Assembly: GCF_003014735.1 (NCBI RefSeq)
Contig: NZ_PYAX01000018.1
Coordinates: 1 to 64,000 of the forward strand
DNA length: 64,000 nucleotides
Direction: 5' to 3'
Origin: Saccharothrix carnea
GTDB lineage: Bacteria; Actinomycetota; Actinomycetes; Mycobacteriales; Pseudonocardiaceae
Position numbers and translations under genes: made by a program. Below, in pieces: positions 42,396 through 52,720 of the stretch; the stretch's first letter is position 1; each line of letters starts with the position of its first letter. The notes under the pieces were generated by a model. It worked only from the letters and a program-made list of their open reading frames with translations, did no database searches and was not told the origin of the DNA.

Positions 42396-43703
42396 TCAGT
42401 TGCGCGGCCAGACCCGGACCGGCACGCGCGGGAACGCCGCGGTCAGGAAGCGTTCGGTGACGCGGTCGCGCACGAGGCAGTCCGGCCAGTCGTCGAGCAC
42501 CTCGGACAGGGTGCGGTGGCCGAACGCCAGCCGGAGCAGGACGCCGGGCGGGATGGCGGCGTGGGTCCGGAGATCGGTGGACGGGCTGACGGCGCCACGA
42601 ACGGCCGTCACCGCCGTGGGTTCACCGTCCGTGAAGTCCAGCCGGGCAGCACGGCCGTACGTGTCGATCGTCAGCGTCGGCTCGGGCCAGCGCAGGTCGG
42701 CCGCCCGCCAGCGGTCGCGCAGCAGCGGCAGCAGCCGGGCGAGCAGGCCGGCCGGGTCGCCGGTGCGGGCGTACCAGCCCCGGCGCCGCCTCGGCACGCC
42801 GGGCGGACCGAGGCGGACCAGCGGGTGGTCGGGGTCGAGGAGGAAGCGGACCCCGGTGAACGGCTGCCCCAGCGCTGCCGCGTGCTGCCTGCCGACGTGA
42901 CCGAGGTGTGCGTGCACGGCGTCGGCGACCCAGGGCCAGTCGGCCGGTCGAGCGCACGCCGCCGCGACCACGGTCAGCTCTCCGGCGGCGGACATCCGCG
43001 GTGCGTAGACCAGGTATGCCCGGACGGCCCCGTCCAGCGCCGGCACGACGACGGTGCGCCCGGCCTGGTCGTCCGGACGGCGCCCGGCCATCTCGTACCG
43101 CCACACCTCGGCGTCCCTCGGGCAGACCAGGGCGTCCCCGTGGACGAGTTGCCGGTCGATGGCGGCGAGGTCGTCCGCGTCGGCGACGGTGGCCGGGCGC
43201 ATCGTCGGGGCGGAGCTGTTCGGCAGCGCCGTGGCGGGCACGGTGGGGGCACCGTCGTTCGACAAGGCGTAGTCGTAGCCGAGCCGCCGGTAGAAGTACG
43301 GGATCCCCTCGATGACCTGGACCGGCACGTCGTCCGCCGCGTACCGCCGGTGCAGCGCGGCGAACAGCCGCTCGGTGAGCCGGTTCCCGCGGTGCTCCGG
43401 CGCCGTGCCGACCAGTTCGACCTGCGCCACCGGCAGCCGGATCCCGCCCAGGCCCCAGTCCTGCCGCAACCCCACCAGGCTGGCCACCGGTCGTCCGGTG
43501 GCCGAGTCCTCGGCGACCAGGAAGTCGTCGGGGACGACTGCGGGATGGCCGTCCAGCAGGTCTTCGACCCAGGCGGCGATGCCGGGGTGCGGTCGCCCAC
43601 CGGTCACCTCCTGGAGCTGGACCGACGCGTGCAGGCGGGCGAGTTCGCTCGCGTCGGAGGACCGGCCCGGACGGATCGCGTAACGGTCGTCCTCGGTGGT
43701 CAT
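42396..43703 (-). CDS. Two-part GNAT (Eis-like) acetyltransferase
   Basis: A 435-residue protein. The N-terminal 150 residues form a GNAT domain (VELVGTAPEHRGNRLTERLF with the acetyl-CoA loop, then IEGIPYFYRRLGYDYALSND). A second GNAT-like region covers the middle, and a C-terminal domain of about 110 residues ends with AFGHRTLSEVLDDWPDC, which resembles a sterol-carrier-like fold. This order recalls the Eis family, but the aminoglycoside-binding acidic pocket cannot be confirmed. The ATG at 43703 overlaps the end of the VTT gene (ATGA). Confidence 0.72.
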   Translation of the reverse strand: MTTEDDRYAIRPGRSSDASELARLHASVQLQEVTGGRPHPGIAAWVEDLLDGHPAVVPDDFLVAEDSATGRPVASLVGLRQDWGLGGIRLPVAQVELVGTAPEHRGNRLTERLFAALHRRYAADDVPVQVIEGIPYFYRRLGYDYALSNDGAPTVPATALPNSSAPTMRPATVADADDLAAIDRQLVHGDALVCPRDAEVWRYEMAGRRPDDQAGRTVVVPALDGAVRAYLVYAPRMSAAGELTVVAAACARPADWPWVADAVHAHLGHVGRQHAAALGQPFTGVRFLLDPDHPLVRLGPPGVPRRRRGWYARTGDPAGLLARLLPLLRDRWRAADLRWPEPTLTIDTYGRAARLDFTDGEPTAVTAVRGAVSPSTDLRTHAAIPPGVLLRLAFGHRTLSEVLDDWPDCLVRDRVTERFLTAAFPRVPVRVWPRN

Positions 43704-44407
43704 GCCCTGTCTCCCGCGGGGATGCCCGGCCGCCGGTCCGCGGTCGGCTCCGGCGCGTCGACGGCGAAGCGGCCACGCCGGGCCAGCACGAAGCCGACCA
43801 GAGCCGGAACACCGACCGCCGCACCGGCCAGCAGCCACTGCCAGACCGTCATCGTGGTCAGCGAGGCACCCGTCACCGTGTAGACCAGCGTCGCCGGGAC
43901 CACGCCAACGGCGGTGCCGAGCACGAACGCGCCGACGCGCAGACCGCTGAGCCCGGCGACGTAGTTGACCAGCCCGAACGGGACGACGGGCAGCAGCCGC
44001 AGCGCGATGACCGCCGGCAGGCCCCGGCGTTCGAGCATCCGGTCGACCCGCGCGACCCGGCCCCGCGCGGACCGCGGTCGGACGACCTCGCGCCCCAGCC
44101 GACGTGCGACGGCGAAGCTCGCCACCGCCCCGATCGTCACACCGGCCACCACCACGACGGTGCCGACCACCGGCCCGAACACCACCCCACCCGCGACGCT
44201 CAACAACGGCTTGGGCACCAGGGCGACCGATCCGGCGGCAGCCACCACCACGAACACGAACGGCGCCGCCGCACCCGTGCCCTCCACCCAGGCACGCAGC
44301 TCGGCGACGTCCGGCGTCACACCGGTGAGCACACCCACCGCCAGCGCCACCACGACCAGCACCAGCACCCCGAGCCGGACCACACCCGCCCGCACGTGGT
44401 CGGCCAC
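43700..44407 (-). CDS. TVP38/TMEM64 (VTT domain) membrane protein
   Basis: A 235-residue polytopic protein with the VTT/SNARE-associated domain: VALVPKPLLSVAGGVVFGPV, a Gly-rich membrane hairpin, and LRLLPVVPFGLVNYVAGLSG. It has about six membrane segments and starts at GTG 44407. DedA-superfamily members of this type move phospholipids or undecaprenyl phosphate across membranes. It is co-transcribed with the GNAT gene that follows, through an ATGA overlap. Confidence 0.82.
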   Translation of the reverse strand: MADHVRAGVVRLGVLVLVVVALAVGVLTGVTPDVAELRAWVEGTGAAAPFVFVVVAAAGSVALVPKPLLSVAGGVVFGPVVGTVVVVAGVTIGAVASFAVARRLGREVVRPRSARGRVARVDRMLERRGLPAVIALRLLPVVPFGLVNYVAGLSGLRVGAFVLGTAVGVVPATLVYTVTGASLTTMTVWQWLLAGAAVGVPALVGFVLARRGRFAVDAPEPTADRRPGIPAGDRA

Positions 44408-44624
44408 GCCCAGTCCCGCCTCACCTCGTCCTGCACCACCAAGCCCGCTCCCAACTTACCGTCGCCCCGCTCCAGTCGGGTCCAGGCCGCGTCCGGTACC
44501 CCGGCCCGTCCGATCACGACCGCGCCCCGCCGTGGGGCGGCGTCGCGTTCGGCGTGGAGCGGACGGGAGAGGCGAGTCGGCCGATGCCCGCCGGATTCGG
44601 CTGGTGCGGGCGTTGCGACCGCGC

Positions 44625-44894
44625 CTACGAAACGGCTTCCAGCGGCAGGTCGGCGCCGCGCCAGGTGGCGGCCAGCTCCTGCACCGGCAGGCCGAGGGCC
44701 TCGCCCAGGCAGACGATCGTGCCGAAGCCGGGCGACGGCAGCCGCCCGGTCTCGATCTTGCGCAGCGTTTCCGGCGAGATACCGGCCGCCCGCGCGACTT
44801 CCGCCAGGTCACGTCCCGCCCGCGCGCGGCGCAGCAGGGCGCCGAGACGCCTGCCTGCTTCGATCTGCTCGGGCGTGAGCGGTTGGCGGACCAT
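44625..44894 (-). CDS. XRE family transcriptional regulator
   Basis: An 89-residue single-domain HTH protein. The Cro/CI-type helix-turn-helix is RAGRDLAEVARAAGISPETL, followed by RKIETGRLPSPGFGTIVCLG, with KIETG as the usual XRE recognition end. The ATG is at 44894. It diverges from a methionine aminopeptidase gene 88 bp away, with two matching 14-bp palindromes between, so it most likely represses both genes. Confidence 0.85.
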   Translation of the reverse strand: MVRQPLTPEQIEAGRRLGALLRRARAGRDLAEVARAAGISPETLRKIETGRLPSPGFGTIVCLGEALGLPVQELAATWRGADLPLEAVS

Positions 44895-44912
44895 GGGGCC
44901 CAGAATACGACT

Positions 44913-44926
44913 GGTATTAGAATACC
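44913..44926. promoter_or_regulatory. Operator candidate for the XRE/MetAP pair, site 1
   Basis: GGTATTAGAATACC is a perfect 6-bp inverted repeat with a 2-base centre, 18 bp upstream of the XRE start. A half-site AATAC lies just before it. Confidence 0.6.
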
Positions 44927-44944
44927 GGCAAGTGCTAGGGTTTC

Positions 44945-44958
44945 GGTATTACTATACC
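44945..44958. promoter_or_regulatory. Operator candidate for the XRE/MetAP pair, site 2
   Basis: GGTATTACTATACC differs from site 1 only at the centre and one arm base. The two centres are 32 bp apart, about three helical turns. It lies 24 bp before the MetAP start. Confidence 0.6.
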
Positions 44959-44982
44959 AACACCGGGTGACGCGAGGTAGTA

Positions 44983-45768
44983 GTGATCGAGCTGAAGACG
45001 CCTGCGGAGATCGAACGCATGCACGTGACCGGGCGTTTCGTCGCCGAGGTGCTCACCGAGGTCGGCCGGCTCGCCGACGTGGGCGTCAACCTGCTGGACC
45101 TGGAGCACCACGTGCGCGGCATGATCGAGCGGCGCGGTGCCGAGTCGTGCTACTGGGACTACGCCCCGTCGTTCGGCGAGGGCCCGTTCCGCAACGTGAT
45201 CTGCCTGTCGGTCAACGACGCCGTCCTGCACGGGCTCCCCCACGACTACACGTTGCGCGACGGTGACGTGCTCAGCGCGGACCTCGCGGTCGGCATCGAC
45301 GGTTGGGTGGCCGACTCGGCGCGCACGATCATCGTCGGCACACCGGCCGAGGAGGACCTGCGGATCATCCGCGCCACCGAGGAAGCGCTGGAGGCGGCGA
45401 TCGAGGTGGCCCGTCCGGGCAACCGCCTGGGTGACATCTCGGCGGCGATCTGGGCGGTGGCCCGCGACTACGGCTACCCGGTCAACACCGAGTTCGGCGG
45501 CCACGGCATCGGCCGCACCATGCACGAGGACCTCCACGTGTCCAACAAGGGCCGGGCGGGCCGCGGCCTGAAGCTGCGGCCGGGACTGACCCTCGCGCTC
45601 GAACCCTGGTTCGCCCGCACGACCGACCGGATCGTCTACGACGACGACGGCTGGACCATCCGCTCCGCAGACGGCTCGCGCACCGCCCACTCCGAGCACA
45701 CGATCGCCGTCACGGAGGACGAACCCTTGGTGCTCACCCGGCGTGACGCGGAACAGCCCGCGAGCTGA
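44983..45768 (+). CDS. map: Type I methionine aminopeptidase
   Basis: A 261-residue pita-bread-fold enzyme that removes N-terminal Met from proteins. The metal ligands and substrate His of the family are visible: NDAVLHGLPHD (substrate His), SADLAVGIDGWVADSART (two Asp), GGHGIGRTMHEDLHV (His), LALEPW (Glu) and EHTIAV (Glu). The GTG at 44983 follows GAGGTAG closely. Unlike the housekeeping map gene it is not next to secY or adk. It is paired divergently with an XRE regulator, so it is probably a second, regulated copy. Confidence 0.9.
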   Translation: MIELKTPAEIERMHVTGRFVAEVLTEVGRLADVGVNLLDLEHHVRGMIERRGAESCYWDYAPSFGEGPFRNVICLSVNDAVLHGLPHDYTLRDGDVLSADLAVGIDGWVADSARTIIVGTPAEEDLRIIRATEEALEAAIEVARPGNRLGDISAAIWAVARDYGYPVNTEFGGHGIGRTMHEDLHVSNKGRAGRGLKLRPGLTLALEPWFARTTDRIVYDDDGWTIRSADGSRTAHSEHTIAVTEDEPLVLTRRDAEQPAS

Positions 45769-45782
45769 TCGACCACGGACGA

Positions 45783-45810
45783 AGGGCCGCGGGGGTTTCC
45801 TCGCGGCCCT
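45783..45810. terminator. Convergent hairpin terminator
   Basis: A 9-bp perfect stem AGGGCCGCG/CGCGGCCCT with a 10-base T/G-rich loop, between the MetAP gene (plus) and the GH2 gene (minus). Confidence 0.65.
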
Positions 45811-45822
45811 ACGTCCACCCGG

Positions 45823-48800
45823 TCAGCGGTCGGCGTGCACCTGGGCGACCTCCGCGTCGGTCAGCGCGCGGTCCACGGCACGCACCTCGTCGACCGCGCC
45901 GTGCCAGAAGTCGCCGCGCACACCGGCGTACTTGGCGCGACCGATGGCCAACGGCCCGGTGCTCACCTCGTCCGGCCCGATCGGGATCGCCGCGGCACGC
46001 ACACCGTCGACGTACAGGCGCGTCTCGCCCGCCACCTCGTCGCGCACCCCGACCAGGTGGTACCAGCGGCCGAGCTCCGGGGTGGCCGCCAGCGTGGCCC
46101 GCCTGCCGCCGGGGACGCTGAACGCCCACCTGCCCTGCCCGTACTGCAGGTAGAACGGGTTCTCCACGCGCCGACCGTCCTGGCTGACGGCGGTGGCGTA
46201 GTTGCCGGGCAGCGAGTCCATCGTCACCCACGCCGACACCGAGTACGAGCCGGTCGTGTCGAGCACCGGTCCGGTGGTCTGGGCGTAGTCGCCGTTGCCG
46301 TCGAACCCCAGCGCCTGCCCGCGCACGCCGGTCGTCCACGCCGCGTCACCGTTGAGCGACACCGGGTTCGCCGCGCCGCTCGCGTCGTCGCCGTTGCCGT
46401 CGAGTGACCACGAGCCCTTGCCGTCGTACGTGCGCTCCGCCGCCGCGGCACCGGCCGCGATGACCCTGGCGTTGACCTCGCGCACGGGACCGGGGTCGAC
46501 CTTGATCTCGCGCCGGTCGTAGGTCCACAGCCCGTTCAGCTCGGTCTCCACGTCGGTGATCTGCGTGTAGACCGAACCGGACAGCTCCGCGCCCGCCGCG
46601 TCGAGGTAGAACGTCTCGGTGTTCGACACGTACTTGGCGGTCAGCGCCGCCTTGTCGGCCACGCCGCTGTAGATCACGGCCGGTGCGCCCGGCCACTGGT
46701 GTCCGGGCGTGCGCAGGGTGAACCCGCCGTGCTCGCCGTCCATCGCGACGCGGGTGGCGTCCGGCCACGCGGGGTCGGTGTTGTTGTAGTCGTGGTGGTC
46801 GATGACGTCACCCTCGCCCGAATCGCCCTTCGACGCGCAGCAGTTGACGCCGCTGTGCGCGTTGACGACCCGGGACGGGTCCGCGGCCTTGACCGACTCG
46901 GTGATGCGGCCGGTCTCCTCCCGGTTCCACTCGCCCCAGCCCTCGTTGAACACGATCCAGCCGATGATCGCGGGCGAGTCGTGCAGCTGCTCCATCGTGC
47001 GCCGGCCCTCGGTGAGGAACGCCTGCTGCCCGGTCTCGTTCGTCACGTTGACGTTCACGAAGTCCTGCCACACCAGCATCCCGAGCTTGTCCGCGTGGTA
47101 GTACCAGCGGGCGGGCTCGACCTTGATGTGCTTGCGCAGCGCGTTGAACCCGAGGTCCTTCTGGGCCTTGATGTCCCACGCCAACGCCTCGTCGCTGGGC
47201 GCGGTGTGCAGGCCGTCCGGCCAGAAGCCCTGGTCCAGCATGGCCAGCGAGAACACCGGCTCGCCGTTGAGGACGAGCTTCGGGAAACCGGCCACGTTCC
47301 GCACGCCGATGGAGCGCATGCCGAAGTAGCTCCCGACCTCGTCCTTGGCACGACCGTCCTGGAGGGACACGTCCAGGTCGTACAGGTACGGGTCGTCGGG
47401 GCTCCACAAGTGCGGGTCGGGCACCGGCAGGGTGAGGTCGGTGTTCGGTGCGCCGGTGACCGTGCCGACCTTCCTGCCGCGCTGGTCGCGGGCGGTGACG
47501 GTGACCTTGGCGTTCACCGAAGCCGTCGAGGACGACACGCGGACGGTGAGCGTTTCCTTCGTGATGTCCGGTGTGGTCTTCACGTCGTCGATCGCCCTGT
47601 CCGGCACCGGCTCCAGCCACACGGTCTGCCAGATGCCCGAGGACGGCGTGTAGACGATGCCGCCGGGGTTGCGGGACTGCTTGCCGATCGGCTGGTTGTC
47701 GCCGGTGGTGTCGGTGACCGCGACGATCAGCTCGTGCCTGCCGCCGCCGCGGAGGGCATCGGTGATGTCGGCGGTGAACGCGGTGTAGCCGCCGGCGTGC
47801 TCGGCGACGAGCGTGCCGTCCACCCACACCCGGGCGTGGTGGTCGACCGCGCCGAAGTTGAGCTTGAGCCGCTGGCCGCGACCCACTCGCCAGTCGCGTG
47901 GCACGTCGAACTGGCGGCGGTAGAACATGTGGTCCTCGTGGCGCTCCAGCCCGGACAGCTGGGACTCCACCGGGAACGGCACGGTGATCCGCTCGGGCAG
48001 GCCGCGGCCGAACGCGGGCTGCTGCCCTTCGGTGGCCGCGGCGAACTCCCACTGGCCGTTGAGGTTCAGCCACTCGTCGCGCACCAGCTGCGGGCGCGGG
48101 TACTCCGGCAGCGGGTTGTCCCGGTCGAGCTCGTCGCCCCACGCGGTCTTGAGGCGTTGCGTGGAGGTGTTGGTCGCGGTGCGGATGACCTGCGGCACGG
48201 TCTCGGCACCGACGACCAGTCCACCGTCGCCGTCGTAGGTGACCCGGACGCGCTGGGGCTTCTGGATGGTGGCGCCGAGCTTCACGACCACCCCGGTGGG
48301 GTCGCGCGGGTCGACGGCGGCGGACTCGACCGGGAACGGCACGGTGTCGACCTCGACCTTGAGGTGCGACTTCAGGTCACCGAGCGCGTCCACCCGCTGG
48401 TCGAACGCGGCTGCCAGCGTCCGGCCGTCCGGCGTCACGGTCAGGCCGACCGGGTAGACCGGGAAGTCGGCGGGCGGCAGGAACGCCGTCTCCGGCACCG
48501 GCTGCTTGGCCAGCGTCGGCGTGGACCAGCGCAGTCGCAGGTTCGCGCCGCCGACGTCCTGGAACACCTCCATCCGGAAGTCGTGCCGCTCGCCCGCGAC
48601 GAGGTGGACCGGCGCGCTGTGCTGCTCGACGTCCCAGTCGCCGACCCAGTGGTCGATGACCGGCACGCTGTCGAGGAACAGGCGGAAGCCGTTGTCGCCG
48701 ACGGCGTGGAAGGTGTAGTCGCCGGTGGCGGGTGCGGTGAGGCTGCCGGTCCAGCGGGCCGTCGTGTGCTCGGTGCGGCCGGTGAGCTGCTGGAACGTGC

Positions 48801-49005
48801 CGGTCAGGTCGGCGAAGTCGACGTTCGGGTCGAGGGTGGTGCCGCCCGGGTGGGCGAAGTCGCGGGCACCGGGTGCGGACATCCGGAAGTACTCGCCCTT
48901 GAGGCCGTGCGCGGGTGGCGCGGCGGCGGTCGCGGGCACCGCGAGGACGGGGGTGAGCAGGAGTGCCAGGAACAGGGTGGACAGCCGTCTGGCGGCAGGG
49001 CGCAT
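45823..49005 (-). CDS. Secreted glycoside hydrolase family 2 enzyme with PA14 and LamG-like domains
   Basis: A 1,060-residue secreted enzyme. Residues 1-29 are a signal peptide (LSTLFLALLLTPVLAVPATA). A PA14 domain (about 35-170, WTGSLTAPATGDYTFHAVGD) is followed by an Ig-like region and the GH2 sugar-binding, sandwich and TIM-barrel domains (FYRRQFDVPRDW, then IIGWIVFNEGWGEW with the acid/base Glu, and later MDGEHGGF as a nucleophile candidate). The last 200 residues are a LamG/concanavalin-like domain. The glycosidic substrate is not predictable. The ATG at 49005 follows GGAGAG. A CebR-like site lies upstream, suggesting induction by an oligosaccharide. Confidence 0.85.
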   Translation of the reverse strand: MRPAARRLSTLFLALLLTPVLAVPATAAAPPAHGLKGEYFRMSAPGARDFAHPGGTTLDPNVDFADLTGTFQQLTGRTEHTTARWTGSLTAPATGDYTFHAVGDNGFRLFLDSVPVIDHWVGDWDVEQHSAPVHLVAGERHDFRMEVFQDVGGANLRLRWSTPTLAKQPVPETAFLPPADFPVYPVGLTVTPDGRTLAAAFDQRVDALGDLKSHLKVEVDTVPFPVESAAVDPRDPTGVVVKLGATIQKPQRVRVTYDGDGGLVVGAETVPQVIRTATNTSTQRLKTAWGDELDRDNPLPEYPRPQLVRDEWLNLNGQWEFAAATEGQQPAFGRGLPERITVPFPVESQLSGLERHEDHMFYRRQFDVPRDWRVGRGQRLKLNFGAVDHHARVWVDGTLVAEHAGGYTAFTADITDALRGGGRHELIVAVTDTTGDNQPIGKQSRNPGGIVYTPSSGIWQTVWLEPVPDRAIDDVKTTPDITKETLTVRVSSSTASVNAKVTVTARDQRGRKVGTVTGAPNTDLTLPVPDPHLWSPDDPYLYDLDVSLQDGRAKDEVGSYFGMRSIGVRNVAGFPKLVLNGEPVFSLAMLDQGFWPDGLHTAPSDEALAWDIKAQKDLGFNALRKHIKVEPARWYYHADKLGMLVWQDFVNVNVTNETGQQAFLTEGRRTMEQLHDSPAIIGWIVFNEGWGEWNREETGRITESVKAADPSRVVNAHSGVNCCASKGDSGEGDVIDHHDYNNTDPAWPDATRVAMDGEHGGFTLRTPGHQWPGAPAVIYSGVADKAALTAKYVSNTETFYLDAAGAELSGSVYTQITDVETELNGLWTYDRREIKVDPGPVREVNARVIAAGAAAAERTYDGKGSWSLDGNGDDASGAANPVSLNGDAAWTTGVRGQALGFDGNGDYAQTTGPVLDTTGSYSVSAWVTMDSLPGNYATAVSQDGRRVENPFYLQYGQGRWAFSVPGGRRATLAATPELGRWYHLVGVRDEVAGETRLYVDGVRAAAIPIGPDEVSTGPLAIGRAKYAGVRGDFWHGAVDEVRAVDRALTDAEVAQVHADR

Positions 49006-49097
49006 GAAGCTCTCCTCGGGCTCGACTATGAGACCCATCACAAACGCCGTTCATCTACCCACAGAGTCCAGCAGAACACAACAACAAACTTCACACC

Positions 49098-49111
49098 TGG
49101 GAGCGCTCTCA
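49098..49111. promoter_or_regulatory. CebR/LacI-type operator upstream of the GH2 gene
   Basis: TGGGAGCGCTCTCA matches the Streptomyces CebR consensus TGGGAGCGCTCCCA with one mismatch and is centred about 100 bp upstream of the GH2 start codon. CebR is relieved by cello-oligosaccharides. Confidence 0.65.
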
Positions 49112-49205
49112 CGCCTCTACCGCTCAACCTCGCACAAAGGTTCGGACCATCGGGTAGCCCTGGGTGACGGCACAGCGGCGGCAGACCCCAGGAGGCGGGA
49201 ACGGG

Positions 49206-49242
49206 CGAGCCCGGCCGATCACGGGCGGATCGGCCGGGCTCG
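49206..49242 (-). terminator. Terminator of the furA-katG operon
   Basis: A perfect 15-bp stem (49206-49220 with 49228-49242; CGAGCCCGGCCGATC and its complement) with a 7-base loop. It lies 20 bp after the katG stop on the minus strand. Confidence 0.78.
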
Positions 49243-49261
49243 TCGGTGTGGTGCGGTGGGA

Positions 49262-51538
<2,277 letters not shown>

Positions 51539-51988
51539 CTACTTCCTTCCAACTGGCGGTTCATTGGCGGAGTTCTCGGCCGAGCAGTCGGGACAGGTGC
51601 CCCAAAAGACGACCTCCGCCTCGTCGACCCGGAAACCGGCGTCGTCCGAGGCGGTGAGACAGGGGCTGTGACCGACTGTGCAGTCCACGTCGGCGATGGC
51701 GCCGCACGAGCGGCACACGACGTGGTGGTGGTTGTCGCCCACCCTGGACTCGTAGCGGGCGGTCGCGCCGGCGGGCTGGATGCGCCGCACCAGGCCGGCG
51801 TCGGTCAACGCCCGCAGCACGTCGTACACGGCTTGGTGGGACACCGAAGGGAGTTCCTCCCGCACCAGAGTGATGACCGTCTCGGTGTCGACGTGCCGGT
51901 GGTCGCGCAGCGCCGCGAGCACCGCCAGGCGAGGGCGGGTCACCCGCAACGACACCGCGCGCAACTGCGCCTCGAAGTCCGATGTCAC
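51539..51988 (-). CDS. furA: FurA-type ferric uptake/peroxide regulator
   Basis: A 149-residue Fur-family repressor. The winged helix includes [20 protein letters not shown]. The metal site has the [12 protein letters not shown] segment, and a second CxxC (GTCPDC) gives the structural zinc site. In actinobacteria FurA represses furA-katG and is relieved by peroxide or iron loss. The gene abuts katG. An AT-rich promoter region with an inverted repeat lies upstream. Confidence 0.92.
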   Translation of the reverse strand: MTSDFEAQLRAVSLRVTRPRLAVLAALRDHRHVDTETVITLVREELPSVSHQAVYDVLRALTDAGLVRRIQPAGATARYESRVGDNHHHVVCRSCGAIADVDCTVGHSPCLTASDDAGFRVDEAEVVFWGTCPDCSAENSANEPPVGRK

Positions 51989-52012
51989 GGGTCGACCTTA
52001 AAGGACATATCT

Positions 52013-52034
52013 GGAGCCAATCAAATTTAGCTCC
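52013..52034. promoter_or_regulatory. Probable furA promoter/FurA box region
   Basis: GGAGC at 52013 and GCTCC at 52030 are inverted around an AT-rich core (AATCAAATTTA on the plus strand), 25-46 bp upstream of the furA start. The core is unusually AT-rich for this genome. FurA autoregulation sites in actinomycetes are AT-rich and lie in this position. Confidence 0.45.
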
Positions 52035-52143
52035 GTCACACCCTCACCCGTTCGTGTCCAGGGACGACGTCCTAACAGGCCTGGCCACGCACTGCGCCGC
52101 GCCTGCCCCCAGTCTCCGCGACTGTGATCAAAACCACTGTCCG

Positions 52144-52642
52144 GTCCGGACGCTCGGCGACGAGGAGTCGGCGATCACCGCGATCCGCGCCGACCGGCAG
52201 GGACGCGAGCGGAACGTGGTGCTGGCCGGAGCAGCTCGACGGCCTCGACGCGATCCTGGACGAGGCCGACGACCTGTTGATCCTCGTCGTCCAGCGCAAG
52301 CGGGCCGGGCAGGTCCCGCAACGGCACCTCGACCGGTTGCTGGACACCGTGCAGCGGTTCGACGACGCGCTGGAGGCCTGCGCGGGCGACCCGGTGCTGT
52401 CCCGGCTGCTGGAGCAGGCGCGGGTGTTCTCCCGGGCCGAACGCCGGGCCCGCCGGCTGGAGATGATCGCGCACGACCCCACCTCCGCCCTCGACCGCTA
52501 CTCCATCCACCGGGCGCTGGTCCGCGCCCTGCGCGCGGGCGACGCGGAAGGCGCCGAGGCCATCGGCGTGGCGGACGCCCGCGGCGGGATCAGCGACCTG
52601 CTCCGCGCACCCCGGTCGGCCGACGACTCCCCCGCGACCTGA
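52144..52642 (+). pseudogene. Decayed FadR-type GntR regulator (ligand-domain remnant)
   Basis: From 52144 one frame reads VRTLGDEESAITAIRADRQG, the join between HTH and FCD domains. Near 52225-52232 it must shift to another frame, which then reads EQLDGLDAILDEADDLLI, LLDTVQRFDDALEACAGDPV and SIHRALVRALRAGDAEGAEA, typical of the FCD effector domain. The N-terminal winged helix is absent. I read this as a pseudogene that lost its DNA-binding part and gained a frameshift. The alternative is a real FCD-only protein from GTG 52124, which I think less likely because its first 30 residues are not FCD-like. Confidence 0.55.
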
Positions 52643-52720
52643 CCCTGGCCCGCGGTCCATTCGGGTGTCACGGCCGCGGTCCGGGCCGTACGGGTCCGTG
52701 GCGGCGGGCAGGATGGGGTC

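Noticed and set aside
44584-44625. A plus-strand FGWCGRCDRAY segment looks like a zinc knuckle of a small protein.
   Set aside because: The frame continues antisense through the XRE gene with no second Cys pair and no ribosome-binding site, so it is taken as chance.
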